A stretch of 64,000 nucleotides of DNA from an uncultured Chlorobiota bacterium (GTDB lineage: Bacteria; Bacteroidota; Bacteroidia; Bacteroidales; JAADGE01): assembly GCA_947311255.1 (NCBI GenBank), contig CAMZKL010000013.1, positions 18,802 through 82,801 on the forward strand, given 5' to 3'. A program made the position numbers and the translations under genes. This document shows positions 43,801 to 55,499 of the stretch, one piece after another (the stretch's first letter is position 1; each line of letters starts with the position of its first letter). The notes below the pieces were generated by a model that worked only from the letters and a program-made list of their open reading frames with translations, was not told the DNA's origin and ran no database searches.

Positions 43801-45474
43801 ATGAAATATTTAATAAAAAGGAAATATCTTTCAATAAGTATCATCTTCATAATTTTAATTTCAATTTTAAGTTTTAAAATCTTAGATGATAATGATGATT
43901 TTGAAATAGCAAAAAGTTTTGATATTTTTCACAATGTTGTTCGTGAAATACGTCTTTTTTATGTTGATGAGGCTGATATTAGCAAACTTATAAATGAAAG
44001 TACAACTGAACTTCTTGAAAAGTTAGATCCGTACACAGTTTTTTATCCGGAATCTAAAATTGAAGATTTTACTTTAATGACAAAAGGTTCATATGGTGGC
44101 GTAGGTGCAACTATTTTAGAGAAAAACGGAACATTATTAATAACCAATGTTTATAAAGATGCTCCTGCTGATAAAGCAGGACTAAAAATTGGAGATAAAA
44201 TTGTTGAAGTAAAAAATATTAAAGTTACTGAAAAAAATATTACAGAAGTTAAAGAATTACTAAAAGGAGAGCCAGGAAGTGAGATATATATAAAAATTAA
44301 AAGATATGGGCAAATTGATAATATTGAAAAAACAATTTTACGAGAAAAAATAATATTTCCCAATATTCCTCACTCTCAAATTTTGGAAGATAGATTTGCC
44401 TACGTAAAATTGAACTCTTTTACATTTGGAGCAGGAAAAGAAGTGCAAATTAAAATTGCTGAAATGAAAAAGAAAGCAAATTTAGAGGGCGTAATTTTAG
44501 ATTTGCGTGCTAATCCAGGAGGTTTGTTAAACGAAGCCGTTAATATTGTGAGTCTATTTGTAAAAAAAGGTAGTGTTATTGTTTCTACAAGAGGAAAAGT
44601 TGAACAATGGAATCATGTTTATAAAGCAAAAAATGATCCTGTTTTTCCAAATATTCCTGTAATAGTTTTGATTAATAGCAGATCAGCATCGGCATCAGAA
44701 ATAGTATCAGGAGCTCTTCAAGATTTGGACAGAGCAGTTATTATTGGTCAACGCTCGTTTGGAAAAGGTTTAGTGCAAACAACAAGAAAACTTAGTTATA
44801 ACACTAGAATAAAGATAACAACAGCAAAATATTATATTCCTAGTGGAAGATGTATTCAAGCAATTGATTATTCTCATAGAAATGAAGATGGTAGTATTGG
44901 ACATGTCCCGGATTCATTAATTTCTGAATTTAAAACAAATAATGGAAGAAAAGTATTTGATGGAGGAGGAATTGTGCCGGATATTACGGTTAGTATTGAT
45001 ACTTTGAGTGATTTTACTCAACAATTATTTAAAAACAATTTAATATTTGATTTTGGAACTAAATATTTTTATGAAAATAAAACAATTCCTGATGTGGAGA
45101 AATTTACTGTTTCTGATAAAATGTATAAAGATTTTATAGATTTTGTAATTAATCAAAAAAAAGATTTTCGTTCTAAAAGTCAAAATTTATCAGATGAATT
45201 ATTGAAGACAGCAAAAAATGAAAAATATACAGAAAAAATTATTGGAAAAATAAAATCTTTAAAAAATGATTTCACAATTGATGTTTATAAAGAATTACTT
45301 AAAAACAAGAGCCAAATTCTTCCTATATTAGAAGTGAGTATTGTTAGAAGATATTATTATAAAAAAGGAGAACTTATTTCATCAATTAAGTTTGATAAAG
45401 AATTAAAAGAAGCAAAAAATATTTTTTTTAATAAAGACAAGTATAATTTATTATTGTCTGAAATTAATGATTAA
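43801..45474 (+). CDS. S41 C-terminal-processing protease
   Basis: 557 residues: one N-terminal membrane anchor (about 9-26), a PDZ domain (GGVGATILEKNGTLLITNVY, AGLKIGDKIVEV), and the S41 core with catalytic Ser in NSRSASASEIVSGALQD and Lys in SFGKGLVQTT. It is a periplasmic protease that trims C-termini of exported proteins. Such a gene is usual near hemD/rnpA in Bacteroidota. A 100-base gap separates it from gcdH. Confidence 0.92.
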   Translation: MKYLIKRKYLSISIIFIILISILSFKILDDNDDFEIAKSFDIFHNVVREIRLFYVDEADISKLINESTTELLEKLDPYTVFYPESKIEDFTLMTKGSYGGVGATILEKNGTLLITNVYKDAPADKAGLKIGDKIVEVKNIKVTEKNITEVKELLKGEPGSEIYIKIKRYGQIDNIEKTILREKIIFPNIPHSQILEDRFAYVKLNSFTFGAGKEVQIKIAEMKKKANLEGVILDLRANPGGLLNEAVNIVSLFVKKGSVIVSTRGKVEQWNHVYKAKNDPVFPNIPVIVLINSRSASASEIVSGALQDLDRAVIIGQRSFGKGLVQTTRKLSYNTRIKITTAKYYIPSGRCIQAIDYSHRNEDGSIGHVPDSLISEFKTNNGRKVFDGGGIVPDITVSIDTLSDFTQQLFKNNLIFDFGTKYFYENKTIPDVEKFTVSDKMYKDFIDFVINQKKDFRSKSQNLSDELLKTAKNEKYTEKIIGKIKSLKNDFTIDVYKELLKNKSQILPILEVSIVRRYYYKKGELISSIKFDKELKEAKNIFFNKDKYNLLLSEIND

Positions 45475-45527
45475 TTTAGTCTTTAATTGTAAAAAAGTAA
45501 TATAAATTTGACAAATTTAAATAATTG

Positions 45528-45557
45528 TTGTAGTTTTACAAAAAGTTTCTAATTTTG
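45528..45557 (+). promoter_or_regulatory. Promoter of siaC
   Basis: TTG at 45528-45530 and TAATTTTG at 45550-45557, spacer 19. The start is expected about 10 bases before the ATG. Confidence 0.65.
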
Positions 45558-45573
45558 CATAAAATCACTTAGA

Positions 45574-45957
45574 ATGTTTCCTGAAAAATTAGAAATAATT
45601 GGTAGTCAAGATACTCCGAATGTTAATTTTGACAAAGACCTAAAAATATTTAAGTTGTCAGGTAGGTCTTTTCCTGCTGATGCAGATGAATTTTATCAGC
45701 CTTTATTAAAATGGCTAAACGATTTTAAAGAATCGGGAACAAAAGAACCGGTAAATTTTGAAGTATCTTTAGAATATTTTAACACGGCATCAGCAAAATT
45801 ATTATTAGATATTTTTTTTAAATTAGAAGATATTAAAGAAGCTGGTTTTGATACTAAAATCTTATGGTCTTATTTGGAAGATGATGAAGATATGCAAGAG
45901 GCAGGTGAAGAATTTGAAGATATTGTTGAATTAGATTTTGAATTTAAAGAAATATAA
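45574..45957 (+). CDS. siaC: SiaC-family regulatory phosphoprotein (DUF1987)
   Basis: 127 residues with IIGSQDTPNVNFDKDLKIFKLSGRSFPADADEFY (split motif) and VSLEYFNTASAKLLLDIFFKLE, matching SiaC, an STAS-like phosphoprotein that in other bacteria controls diguanylate cyclase activity through kinase SiaB and phosphatase SiaA. The conserved Thr in EYFNTASAK is the phosphorylated type of site. No siaA or siaB is adjacent, so its partners must lie elsewhere. Terminated by a hairpin shared with the convergent mobA gene. Confidence 0.85.
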   Translation: MFPEKLEIIGSQDTPNVNFDKDLKIFKLSGRSFPADADEFYQPLLKWLNDFKESGTKEPVNFEVSLEYFNTASAKLLLDIFFKLEDIKEAGFDTKILWSYLEDDEDMQEAGEEFEDIVELDFEFKEI

Positions 45958-45997
45958 TATAAAAAATATATAAAATTTTCCTTGTACGTTTGATTTT

Positions 45998-46040
45998 GAG
46001 TATTGACCTGTTATTTTTATTTCAGGTCATACTCTTTTTT
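45998..46040. terminator. Shared terminator overlapping the end of mobA
   Basis: GAGTATTGACCTG and CAGGTCATACTC (one bulged T) around a 12-base loop, then six Ts on the plus strand. The right arm is the mobA C-terminal codons KEYDL. It works as the siaC terminator while coding on the other strand. Confidence 0.8.
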
Positions 46041-46604
46041 AGACAATAAATTTTTAAAATCTTTTGAATTGTTTATATTTAAGATTTCTTTTTCAAAAGT
46101 ATAATCTATTTCAATAATCTGAAATTTTGTTTTCTTAATCATTTCCATTATTTTATACTTTCCTGCTTGTATTTCTGAACTTAAAAGTTTTAAAATTCTT
46201 TTATTATAAACACCAATTAATGGATGAATTTTGTTTTTAAAACTAACAACAGAGATGTCAAAGTTTTCAGATTTATGAAAAATGAACTTTAAGAGTTTTG
46301 CAGAAACAAGAGGAGTATCAACACTAACAATAAAATTAAAATCTGAATCTGAATTTTTAAGGCAAGTATATATACCGCCCATAGGACCAATTTCTTTTAT
46401 CTCATCTGAAATTGTTTTTGTACCCGAAATACTAACCTTGGGGTTGTTTGAACTTATAATAATATTAGAACAAATATTTTTTAAATTATAGGATAATATT
46501 TGAATAAAAGTTTGGCTTTTATATTTAAGTAGAGCTTTATCAGTTCCCATTCTTGAGCTTTTACCTCCTGCAAGAATTATTAGATTTGGCTTCTTTTGTA
46601 TCAT
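46017..46604 (-). CDS. mobA: Molybdenum cofactor guanylyltransferase
   Basis: 195 residues: LAGGKSSRMGTDKALLKYK nucleotide-binding start, IGPMGGIYTCL, VSVDTPLVSAKLL, HPLIGVYNK. Adds GMP to molybdopterin to make the MGD cofactor used by DMSO-reductase-type enzymes, implying that such an enzyme exists in the genome, though none is in this window. The last six codons form one arm of a terminator hairpin. Starts nine bases after arcA's stop in the same direction. Confidence 0.9.
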   Translation of the reverse strand: MIQKKPNLIILAGGKSSRMGTDKALLKYKSQTFIQILSYNLKNICSNIIISSNNPKVSISGTKTISDEIKEIGPMGGIYTCLKNSDSDFNFIVSVDTPLVSAKLLKFIFHKSENFDISVVSFKNKIHPLIGVYNKRILKLLSSEIQAGKYKIMEMIKKTKFQIIEIDYTFEKEILNINNSKDFKNLLSKKEYDLK

Positions 46605-46613
46605 TGAGTTTAT

Positions 46614-47864
46614 TTAAAACTTTTCTCGTCTGATGGGCATTGTCATACATCTAGCACCGCCGCCTCCTCTAGCAAGTTCAGAGCCATGTATAGTAACAAT
46701 AACTTTTTTATGGTCTTCAATTTTTTCCTTTCCGGAAATAACATCTTTTGCTTTTAAAACCGAAAAACCTTTTTTGTTAAGGGCTTCAATTGTGTAATTA
46801 TTTCTTTGGTAACCAATAATTTTTCCAGGTGCAAATGCAAAAAAGTTTGCTCCACTATGCCACTGTTCTCTTTCTTGATGTTGTTGGTTTTTTCCTCCGC
46901 AAAGTATTGGTTCAACTGGCATTCCAAGATTATTTAAAGCAGTTGGGATGTTTGCTACTTCTTCTATTGATGTTATTTTACTATTTTTAACCGTAAGATG
47001 TAATGTTAAAAATCTATTAGTTTTCAAAATTAAAGGTTCATAAACCATACATTTATCTTTGTCCAAAAGAGTAAAAACCATATCAAGATGAATAAATGAT
47101 TCCGGAGTTTCAGGCAATTCTTGAACAATGATATGTCTTGGGTATTCTCTGCTTTCAATCTTTTGGGCAAGATAATCAATTCCTTGCGATGATGTTCTAA
47201 TACCGGTTCCCACAATTAAAATATCTTTTCTTGCTACAAGAACATCGCCTCCTTCAACCGTAATATTTTCTTTGAATGTTCTGCTGTTAAACGGATTTAC
47301 GGTTCTTGTAATAAATTTCGGATGGTAATCAAAAATTGATTCCATAATAATTGATTCTCTTTTTCTAACCGGATTTGCCATTCTGTTTATTAGAACAGAA
47401 TCGTTTATCGCAGATGAAGCATCTCTTGTGAAAAAGAAGTTGTGTAATGGATCCAGCTCAAAATAGTTGTTGTCCAGGTAGTTAGAGAGACTATTTTTTT
47501 GCATAGGAACACCTTCAATTAAAAGTTTTGATAGTTTTTCTGGACTTTGTTCCAACAAAATATTTTTAATATCCACTGCATTACAACTTTCTGTTATTCT
47601 GTTTACAAGAGTGTTTTTAACACTTGGACTTTTAAAAATATCTGATAACAAATCTTTAACCTGAAACACATTTGTAACTTTTTCCAAAACACCGCTTAAT
47701 TGTTCGTATTCTTTTTGTGCTACAGATAAGTTTAAAATATCGCTATATAATGCTCTTTCTGCGTTTTCAGGAGTCATGTTTTCAACTTCACTTCCAGGAG
47801 TGTGAAGTATAACACCTTCCAATTTTCCTATTTCCGATTCTATTTGTATTTTTAGTTTGCTCAT
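46614..47864 (-). CDS. arcA: Arginine deiminase
   Basis: 416 residues from the ATG at 47864 (an in-frame TTG at 47870 is less likely). Guanidino-group hydrolase making citrulline and ammonia. Motifs are the N-terminal EIGKLEGVILHTPGSEVENM, the conserved FTRDASSAIND, the EGGDVLVARKDILIVG, the HLDMVFTLLD, and the nucleophile Cys at about 406 in GGGGARCMTMP. Overlaps mltG by four bases. The divergent cyclic-2,3-DPG-synthetase-like gene next to mltG is a frequent genomic companion of arginine catabolism. The carbamate kinase and ornithine carbamoyltransferase needed for ATP gain are not in the window. Confidence 0.95.
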   Translation of the reverse strand: MSKLKIQIESEIGKLEGVILHTPGSEVENMTPENAERALYSDILNLSVAQKEYEQLSGVLEKVTNVFQVKDLLSDIFKSPSVKNTLVNRITESCNAVDIKNILLEQSPEKLSKLLIEGVPMQKNSLSNYLDNNYFELDPLHNFFFTRDASSAINDSVLINRMANPVRKRESIIMESIFDYHPKFITRTVNPFNSRTFKENITVEGGDVLVARKDILIVGTGIRTSSQGIDYLAQKIESREYPRHIIVQELPETPESFIHLDMVFTLLDKDKCMVYEPLILKTNRFLTLHLTVKNSKITSIEEVANIPTALNNLGMPVEPILCGGKNQQHQEREQWHSGANFFAFAPGKIIGYQRNNYTIEALNKKGFSVLKAKDVISGKEKIEDHKKVIVTIHGSELARGGGGARCMTMPIRREKF

Positions 47865-48898
47865 TTCCAAATTTTCTTTTTATTTAAAGCTCTTTGATAT
47901 TTACGTGCATTTATTCCGTGTTGCCGTGCGTTTATCGCAAAATTATGATAACCTGAAAAATCTTCCTTTGCACACATAAAAATATAATTGTGTTTTTCAT
48001 AATTTAAAACTGCATCTAATGAAGAAATTTCCGGCATATTTATCGGACCTGGCGGTAAACCTATATATTTATATGTGTTATAGGGAGAGTCAATTTCTTT
48101 GTCTTTATTTAAAACTCTTTTTTTTGTAAAATCTCCTGATGCAAAAATCAATGTAGGATCAGATTGTAAAAGCATCCCTCTTTTTATACGGTTTATGTAT
48201 AAACCTGCAATTTTTGCCTTTTCAGAATTGTGTTCTCTTTGTTCTGCTTGAACAATTGATGCCAAAACAGAAATTTCTTTTTTGCTTAAATTTAACTTTT
48301 TAGCCTTCTCAGTTCTTTCTTCATTCCAAAATTTCAAATATTCCGAATTCATTTTTTTGAAAAACTTTTTAGCAGAAGTATTCCAATAAAACTCGTAAGT
48401 GTTGGGGATAAACATTCCTATAATTGTTTTTTCATTAAAATCATAATCATTAATGAAGGATGTGTTATTTAAAAGTTCAATTAATTCAATGGAGTCTGCC
48501 TCAATAAATTTTGAAACTTTTGATGCTAATTCTTCAAGTGTACGAATATTATTAAAAGTAAGTTTAACCGGACTTTGCTTTCCTGCCCTAAGCATATTTA
48601 CAAGACTATTGTTTGTCATGCCTTTCAACAATTTGTATCTTCCGGGATGTACATCTTTAATTTTTTTTAAAACAGCAGTTTTTTTAAATGAATTGATGTT
48701 TTTAACTGCATTTAATGATATTAAAGAATCTGTTAAATCACTGAAATTTGAACCTGTAGGAACAAATAAAAAAGTGTCTTTTAAAACATTAGATTTAAAA
48801 ATGTCTTGATAAACAGAATATCCATAAATACCCGCCGCAATTATTCCTACAAATACTAACAATAAAAGCAAACGTATTTTTTTATTAAACTTTTTCAT
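47861..48898 (-). CDS. mltG: Endolytic murein transglycosylase
   Basis: 345 residues: cytoplasmic N-terminus, one membrane helix (about 8-28), then the YceG-like domain with FVPTGSNFSDL, VKLTFNNIRTLEELASK, the catalytic-Glu region ASIVQAEQREHNSEKAKIAG, and YNTYKYIGLPPGPINMPE. Cuts nascent glycan strands to set their length. Ends in a basic tail that overlaps arcA's start (ATGA). Confidence 0.95.
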   Translation of the reverse strand: MKKFNKKIRLLLLLVFVGIIAAGIYGYSVYQDIFKSNVLKDTFLFVPTGSNFSDLTDSLISLNAVKNINSFKKTAVLKKIKDVHPGRYKLLKGMTNNSLVNMLRAGKQSPVKLTFNNIRTLEELASKVSKFIEADSIELIELLNNTSFINDYDFNEKTIIGMFIPNTYEFYWNTSAKKFFKKMNSEYLKFWNEERTEKAKKLNLSKKEISVLASIVQAEQREHNSEKAKIAGLYINRIKRGMLLQSDPTLIFASGDFTKKRVLNKDKEIDSPYNTYKYIGLPPGPINMPEISSLDAVLNYEKHNYIFMCAKEDFSGYHNFAINARQHGINARKYQRALNKKKIWK

Positions 48899-48914
48899 TA
48901 ATTGTTATTTTTTG

Positions 48915-48944
48915 CAAAAGTATAATCTAAATTTTAATTAGCAA
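48915..48944 (-). promoter_or_regulatory. Promoter of mltG-arcA-mobA
   Basis: On the minus strand TTG at 48944-48942 and TACTTTTG at 48922-48915, with a 19-base spacer. The start is expected a few bases before the ATG at 48898. Confidence 0.7.
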
Positions 48945-48994
48945 TAAAAACAATGTTAAAGAACATTATCATTTCATATTGTTGTCAAAAAGTT

Positions 48995-49002
48995 TATCTT
49001 TG
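48995..49002 (+). promoter_or_regulatory. Candidate -7 box of the cyclic-2,3-DPG-synthetase-like gene
   Basis: TATCTTTG, 46 bases before the ATG at 49048. No -33 element at the usual distance, but the box is a perfect match. Confidence 0.55.
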
Positions 49003-49047
49003 TTTCCCATAGAAACTAATTATATAATTTATAAAAACTTAAATAAA

Positions 49048-50388
49048 ATGGCAAAAAAAAATGTAATTATTATTGGTGCTGCGGGTCGTGATTTTCACAA
49101 CTTTAATACTTATTATCGTGGTAATGAAGATTATAATGTGCTTGCTTTTACGGCAGCTCAAATTCCGGATATTGATGGAAGAAAATATCCAGCAGAACTT
49201 GCAGGAGATTTATATCCTGAAGGAATACCTATTTATGCAGAAGAGGAGCTTCCAAAATTAATTAAAGAAAACAATATTGATGATTGTGTTTTCTCATACA
49301 GCGATGTGAAATATAAAAAAGTAATGGCAATGAGTGCAATTGTAAATGCTGCCGGAGCCAACTTCCATCTGCTTGGTCCTGATGATACTATGGTAAAAAG
49401 TACAAAACCTGTTATTTCTGTTGTTGCAACAAGAACGGGTTGTGGGAAAAGCCAGACTTCACGTAAAGTTATTGAATACCTTATGGATATGGGATTAAAA
49501 GTAATTGCAATTAGACACCCTATGCCATACGGAGATTTGGTTGCTCAAAAAGTACAACGTTTTGCAGTTGTTGAAGATTTAAAAAAACACAAATGTACAA
49601 TTGAAGAAATGGAAGAGTATGAACCACACGTTGTTAGAGGAAATGTAATTTATGCAGGTGTAGATTATGAAGCAATTGTTAGAGCGGCTGAAAATGATCC
49701 TGATGGGTGTGATGTTATCCTTTGGGATGGTGGTAATAATGATTTCTCATTCTATAAATCTGACCTCACAATTACTGTTGCCGACCCTCATAGACCTGGT
49801 AACGAATTATCATATTATCCGGGTGAAGTAAATTTAAGACTTGCTGATGCAATTGTAATTAATAAAATGGATTCTGCATCTCCGGAAGGAATTCAAACCG
49901 TAAGGGAAAGTATTCAAAAAGTTAACCCAGATGCTGTGGTTATCGACGGAGCATCACCTCTAAGAGTTGAAAATTGGGAAGCAATTAAAGGGAAAAAAGT
50001 TCTTGTTGTTGAAGATGGACCAACTTTAACACATGGCGAAATGAAACTTGGAGCCGGAACAGTTGCAGCATTAAAATTTGGTGCCGGAGAAATTGTTGAT
50101 CCAAGACCTTTTGTTGTTGGGAAATTAGCTGAAACCTATGAAATTTATCCAAATATAGGAGCATTACTTCCAGCAATGGGATACAGCGATGAGCAATTAA
50201 AAGACCTTGAAACATCAATAAATAACACTGATTGTGATGTTGTTATAATTGGTACTCCAATTGATTTAACACGAATTGTAAATATTAAAAAGCCTACGGC
50301 AAGAGTTTTTTATGATCTTCAAGAAATTGGAAAACCCGATTTGTCCGGTATTCTAGGAGATTTTGTAAAAAAACATAATTTGAAGTAA
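49048..50388 (+). CDS. Cyclic 2,3-diphosphoglycerate synthetase-like P-loop enzyme
   Basis: 446 residues from the ATG at 49048 (the upstream in-frame start at 48979 lies before the predicted promoter). N-terminal Rossmann-like part (VIIIGAAGRDFHNF), P-loop VVATRTGCGKSQTSRK, VILWDGGNNDFSFYKSDLTI, ADAIVINKMDSAS. It matches archaeal-type cyclic 2,3-DPG synthetase, which makes a thermoprotective metabolite in methanogens, but bacterial homologues are common near arginine deiminase genes and their actual product is not established. The neighbouring arcA fits this. Strong terminator downstream. Confidence 0.85.
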   Translation: MAKKNVIIIGAAGRDFHNFNTYYRGNEDYNVLAFTAAQIPDIDGRKYPAELAGDLYPEGIPIYAEEELPKLIKENNIDDCVFSYSDVKYKKVMAMSAIVNAAGANFHLLGPDDTMVKSTKPVISVVATRTGCGKSQTSRKVIEYLMDMGLKVIAIRHPMPYGDLVAQKVQRFAVVEDLKKHKCTIEEMEEYEPHVVRGNVIYAGVDYEAIVRAAENDPDGCDVILWDGGNNDFSFYKSDLTITVADPHRPGNELSYYPGEVNLRLADAIVINKMDSASPEGIQTVRESIQKVNPDAVVIDGASPLRVENWEAIKGKKVLVVEDGPTLTHGEMKLGAGTVAALKFGAGEIVDPRPFVVGKLAETYEIYPNIGALLPAMGYSDEQLKDLETSINNTDCDVVIIGTPIDLTRIVNIKKPTARVFYDLQEIGKPDLSGILGDFVKKHNLK

Positions 50389-50414
50389 AATCTTTCGGAT
50401 TATACTAGTAATTT

Positions 50415-50452
50415 AAAGGATATCGAATGTTATTATTTTGGTATCCTTTTTT
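50415..50452 (+). terminator. Terminator of the cyclic-2,3-DPG-synthetase-like gene
   Basis: AAAGGATA and TATCCTTT form the stem around an AT-rich loop, followed by Ts. Confidence 0.75.
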
Positions 50453-50726
50453 GTTTTTAAAAAGTTATTGTTGTCCGAAAAAGGTTTTAAAAACGGATTA
50501 AAATCCGTAAAAATAGGGGTATTTATAAGCGTCAAACTTATATTTGGGATTAATAAAGTTGTACTAAAAAAAAAGTCTTTCGTGGTTTTTTAATTTATTG
50601 AGTTTCAATATTTTTATTAACCAATATTTTTCTTTGTCGGTAAATTTACAAATTAGGCGGACTACAATAAAAAAAAATATTAAATTTGTATTTTATTTTA
50701 ATAAAAAATTTATTTTAATTTTTAGT
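50453..50726. other. Intergenic region with short palindrome and promoter box
   Basis: ACGGATT and AATCCGT (50493-50508) form a tight palindrome in an A/T-rich stretch. TAAATTTG at 50691-50698 is a possible -7 element for the gene starting at 50727. Nothing else recognisable. Confidence 0.5.
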
Positions 50727-51497
50727 ATGAAAAAGTTTACAATTTTATTATTTAGCCTTTTATTTATTGTAGGTAGTGTTTTGGCACAAAAAACGAATGA
50801 TGGCAAAGGAAGTAAAAATAAGAAAGATGGTGGCAAACCAAAAGATAGAAACGACGGCAGAAATGATGGCGGAGGCGGCGGAGGTGGAAATGGTAATAAT
50901 GCTTGTGTTAGCACAGGACTTCAGTTGACAAGTATTTTGTTTGGAGCTTACCAAAGTCAATTAATATCTTCAAGTAGGAAAAGACCTTGGGTTTCTTCTT
51001 TTGAATTATTGCTTCATGGAGGAACTGCAACAGGAACTTATGGAACATATATAACTGCATTGCCAAGAGTAAGGCTTAACTATGGTGCTTTGTCTGCCGA
51101 TGTAAGATATAATTATTATACAAAAGATTCTTCTTCATTTAGTTTTGTTGATGCACTTGCAGAGTTTAATATCATTTCCGGAAATGGTTTCAAAATGAGT
51201 ATTGGGCAAGGAATTATGTATAGTGTTGAAGGAAAAAAGACTTACCATGAAAGTTTTGTAGGTATGGATTTAGGATTTTTAGACAGAAGTATTTTAATTT
51301 CTCCTGAATTTAGGTTAGCATATGACTGGGATATTGCAAAATCGATAGTTTCTGAAGTTACTATGCGTGCAGGATACAGAGTTTTTAATTCTTCAAATTT
51401 TGTTGTTTATGCAAATGTTTCGGGAGGATATCAATATATGCACCAGGGAGTTTCAAGTACACTGATAAATGGTGGATTAGATATTTTTATTCAGTAA
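50727..51497 (+). CDS. Secreted glycine-rich/beta-barrel-like protein
   Basis: 256 residues from the ATG at 50727. A longer start at 50598 adds a Phe/Asn-rich stretch before the signal peptide and is rejected. Signal peptide about 1-20 (ends SVLA), then a Lys/Asp/Gly-rich linker with a run of seven glycines, one Cys, and a beta-rich C-terminal domain (PRVRLNYGALSADVRYNYYT, YRVFNSSNFVVYANVSGGYQ) resembling a small outer-membrane barrel. No named family recognised. Monocistronic with a terminator downstream. Confidence 0.75.
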   Translation: MKKFTILLFSLLFIVGSVLAQKTNDGKGSKNKKDGGKPKDRNDGRNDGGGGGGGNGNNACVSTGLQLTSILFGAYQSQLISSSRKRPWVSSFELLLHGGTATGTYGTYITALPRVRLNYGALSADVRYNYYTKDSSSFSFVDALAEFNIISGNGFKMSIGQGIMYSVEGKKTYHESFVGMDLGFLDRSILISPEFRLAYDWDIAKSIVSEVTMRAGYRVFNSSNFVVYANVSGGYQYMHQGVSSTLINGGLDIFIQ

Positions 51498-51516
51498 GTA
51501 TTTAGAGTTTAGAATA

Positions 51517-51552
51517 AAAATGGCTCAAAATTTTAAATTTGAGCCATTTTTA
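51517..51552. terminator. Bidirectional terminator before gyrB
   Basis: AAAATGGCTCAAA and TTTGAGCCATTTT form a long stem flanked by A and T runs on both strands, between the convergent genes ending at 51497 and 51570. Confidence 0.9.
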
Positions 51553-51569
51553 TTGTTTAAAAAGAAGTT

Positions 51570-53917
<2,348 letters not shown>

Positions 53918-53942
53918 AAACCTCGTAGCAATACGAGGTTTA
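53918..53942 (-). terminator. Terminator of ahcY
   Basis: AAACCTCGTA and TACGAGGTTT form a 10-bp stem with a short loop. On the minus strand it is followed by a T-run. Confidence 0.85.
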
Positions 53943-53961
53943 AATGTTGATATTGTATTTT

Positions 53962-55377
53962 TTAATATCTGTAATGTTCCGGTTTATAGGGACCTTCAAT
54001 TGGAATGCTTACATAATCAGATTGTTCTTTGCTTAGAACTGTAAGTTTAGCTCCAACATGAGCAAGGTGTAATCTTGCAACTTCTTCATCAAGGTCTTTT
54101 TTTAATCTAAAAACTCCTATTTCATAATCATTTTGCCAAAGTTCTAATTGTGCTAAAACTTGGTTTGTAAATGAATTACTCATAACAAATGAGGGGTGTC
54201 CGGTAGCGTTTCCGAGATTTACCAATCTTCCTTCAGAAAGTAAAATTATTGAATGTCCATCAGGAAAAACAAATTGGTCAACTTGGGGTTTTATGTTTAT
54301 TCGTTTTATTCCAGGATAATTTTCTAATTTGCTGACTTGTATTTCATTATCGAAATGTCCGATATTGCAAACAATGGCTTTATCTTTCATTCTTTCCATG
54401 TGTTCGATGGTGATAACGTCTTTATTTCCGGTTGTAGTAACATAAATATCGCCTTCGGGCAGCATATCTTCAACTGTTTTTACGGCAAAGCCCTCCATGG
54501 TTGCTTGTAAGGCACAAATAGGGTCAATTTCGGTAACGGTAACTCTTGAACCGTATCCGACAAATGATTTTGCCGAACCTTTGCCTACATCACCGTAGCC
54601 GAGTACGACTATTTTTTTTCCGGCAAGCATAATGTCGGTAGCTCGTTTAATTCCGTCGGGTAAAGATTCACGACAGCCGTATGTATTGTCAAATTTTGAT
54701 TTTGTTACGGAGTCGTTTACGTTTATTGCGGGAAATAATAATTTTCCTTGATCTTCAATTTGGTATAATCTATGAACACCGGTAGTCGTTTCTTCAGAAA
54801 CTCCTTTTAATGTTTTCACAGCTTTATGCCAAATTCCATTATTTTCATTAAGAACAATTCTTAATCTTTTTAAAAGCTCAATTTCATCTTCTTGTTTTAC
54901 ATTTTCATCTAAAATAGAGGAATTATTTTCTGCTTCAAATCCTTTTAAAACCATCATGGTTGCATCCCCTCCGTCATCTACAATTAAATCTGGTGTTTCT
55001 CCATTAGGGAATAAAAGAGCTTTTTCTGTACACCACCAATATTCTTCCAATGTTTCTCCTTCCCAAGCAAAAACAGGAATACCTGCTGCCGCAACAGCTG
55101 CTGCCGCATGGTCTTGTGTTGAAAAAATATTACAACTTGCCCAACGAACATCGGCTCCGAGTTCAACCAATGTTTCAATTAATACGGCTGTTTGGATTGT
55201 CATGTGCAATGAACCTGTAATTTTTGCTCCTTTAAGCGGTTTGCTGTTTCCGTATTTTTTTCTTAAAGCCATTAATCCAGGCATTTCGTGTTCTGCTAAT
55301 GCGATTTCTTTACGCCCGAAGTCGGCGAGATTTATGTCTTTTACTTTGTAGTCAAGATTTTGTCCTGTATTTGTCAT
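53962..55377 (-). CDS. ahcY: S-adenosylhomocysteine hydrolase
   Basis: 471 residues, the normal length for the NAD-dependent enzyme that splits SAH into adenosine and homocysteine. Motifs are [57 protein letters not shown], the NAD loop [15 protein letters not shown], and the C-terminal YKPEHYRY. Base use is patchy: the stretch around 54340-54760 is richer in G+C (CGTAGCCGAGTACGAC) than the ends, consistent with recombination or constraint, although the protein is intact. Terminator at 53918-53942. Confidence 0.97.
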   Translation of the reverse strand: MTNTGQNLDYKVKDINLADFGRKEIALAEHEMPGLMALRKKYGNSKPLKGAKITGSLHMTIQTAVLIETLVELGADVRWASCNIFSTQDHAAAAVAAAGIPVFAWEGETLEEYWWCTEKALLFPNGETPDLIVDDGGDATMMVLKGFEAENNSSILDENVKQEDEIELLKRLRIVLNENNGIWHKAVKTLKGVSEETTTGVHRLYQIEDQGKLLFPAINVNDSVTKSKFDNTYGCRESLPDGIKRATDIMLAGKKIVVLGYGDVGKGSAKSFVGYGSRVTVTEIDPICALQATMEGFAVKTVEDMLPEGDIYVTTTGNKDVITIEHMERMKDKAIVCNIGHFDNEIQVSKLENYPGIKRINIKPQVDQFVFPDGHSIILLSEGRLVNLGNATGHPSFVMSNSFTNQVLAQLELWQNDYEIGVFRLKKDLDEEVARLHLAHVGAKLTVLSKEQSDYVSIPIEGPYKPEHYRY

Positions 55378-55469
55378 AATTTATATTGATTTTTAATAGG
55401 CAACAAATATAATGAAATTTTATTATTTGTAATCGGCTTTATCTTTTTATGCAGATTAAATTAATTTTA

Positions 55470-55477
55470 TAAATTTG
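55470..55477 (+). promoter_or_regulatory. Candidate -7 box of fabD
   Basis: TAAATTTG, 22 bases before the ATG. The -33 element is not clear. Confidence 0.5.
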
Positions 55478-55499
55478 CGATTATTCAAAAATAAAAAAT

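Noticed and set aside
50693..50960. Proline- and serine-rich frames on the minus strand
   Set aside because: They are the antisense of the Gly-rich linker and signal peptide of the gene at 50727.
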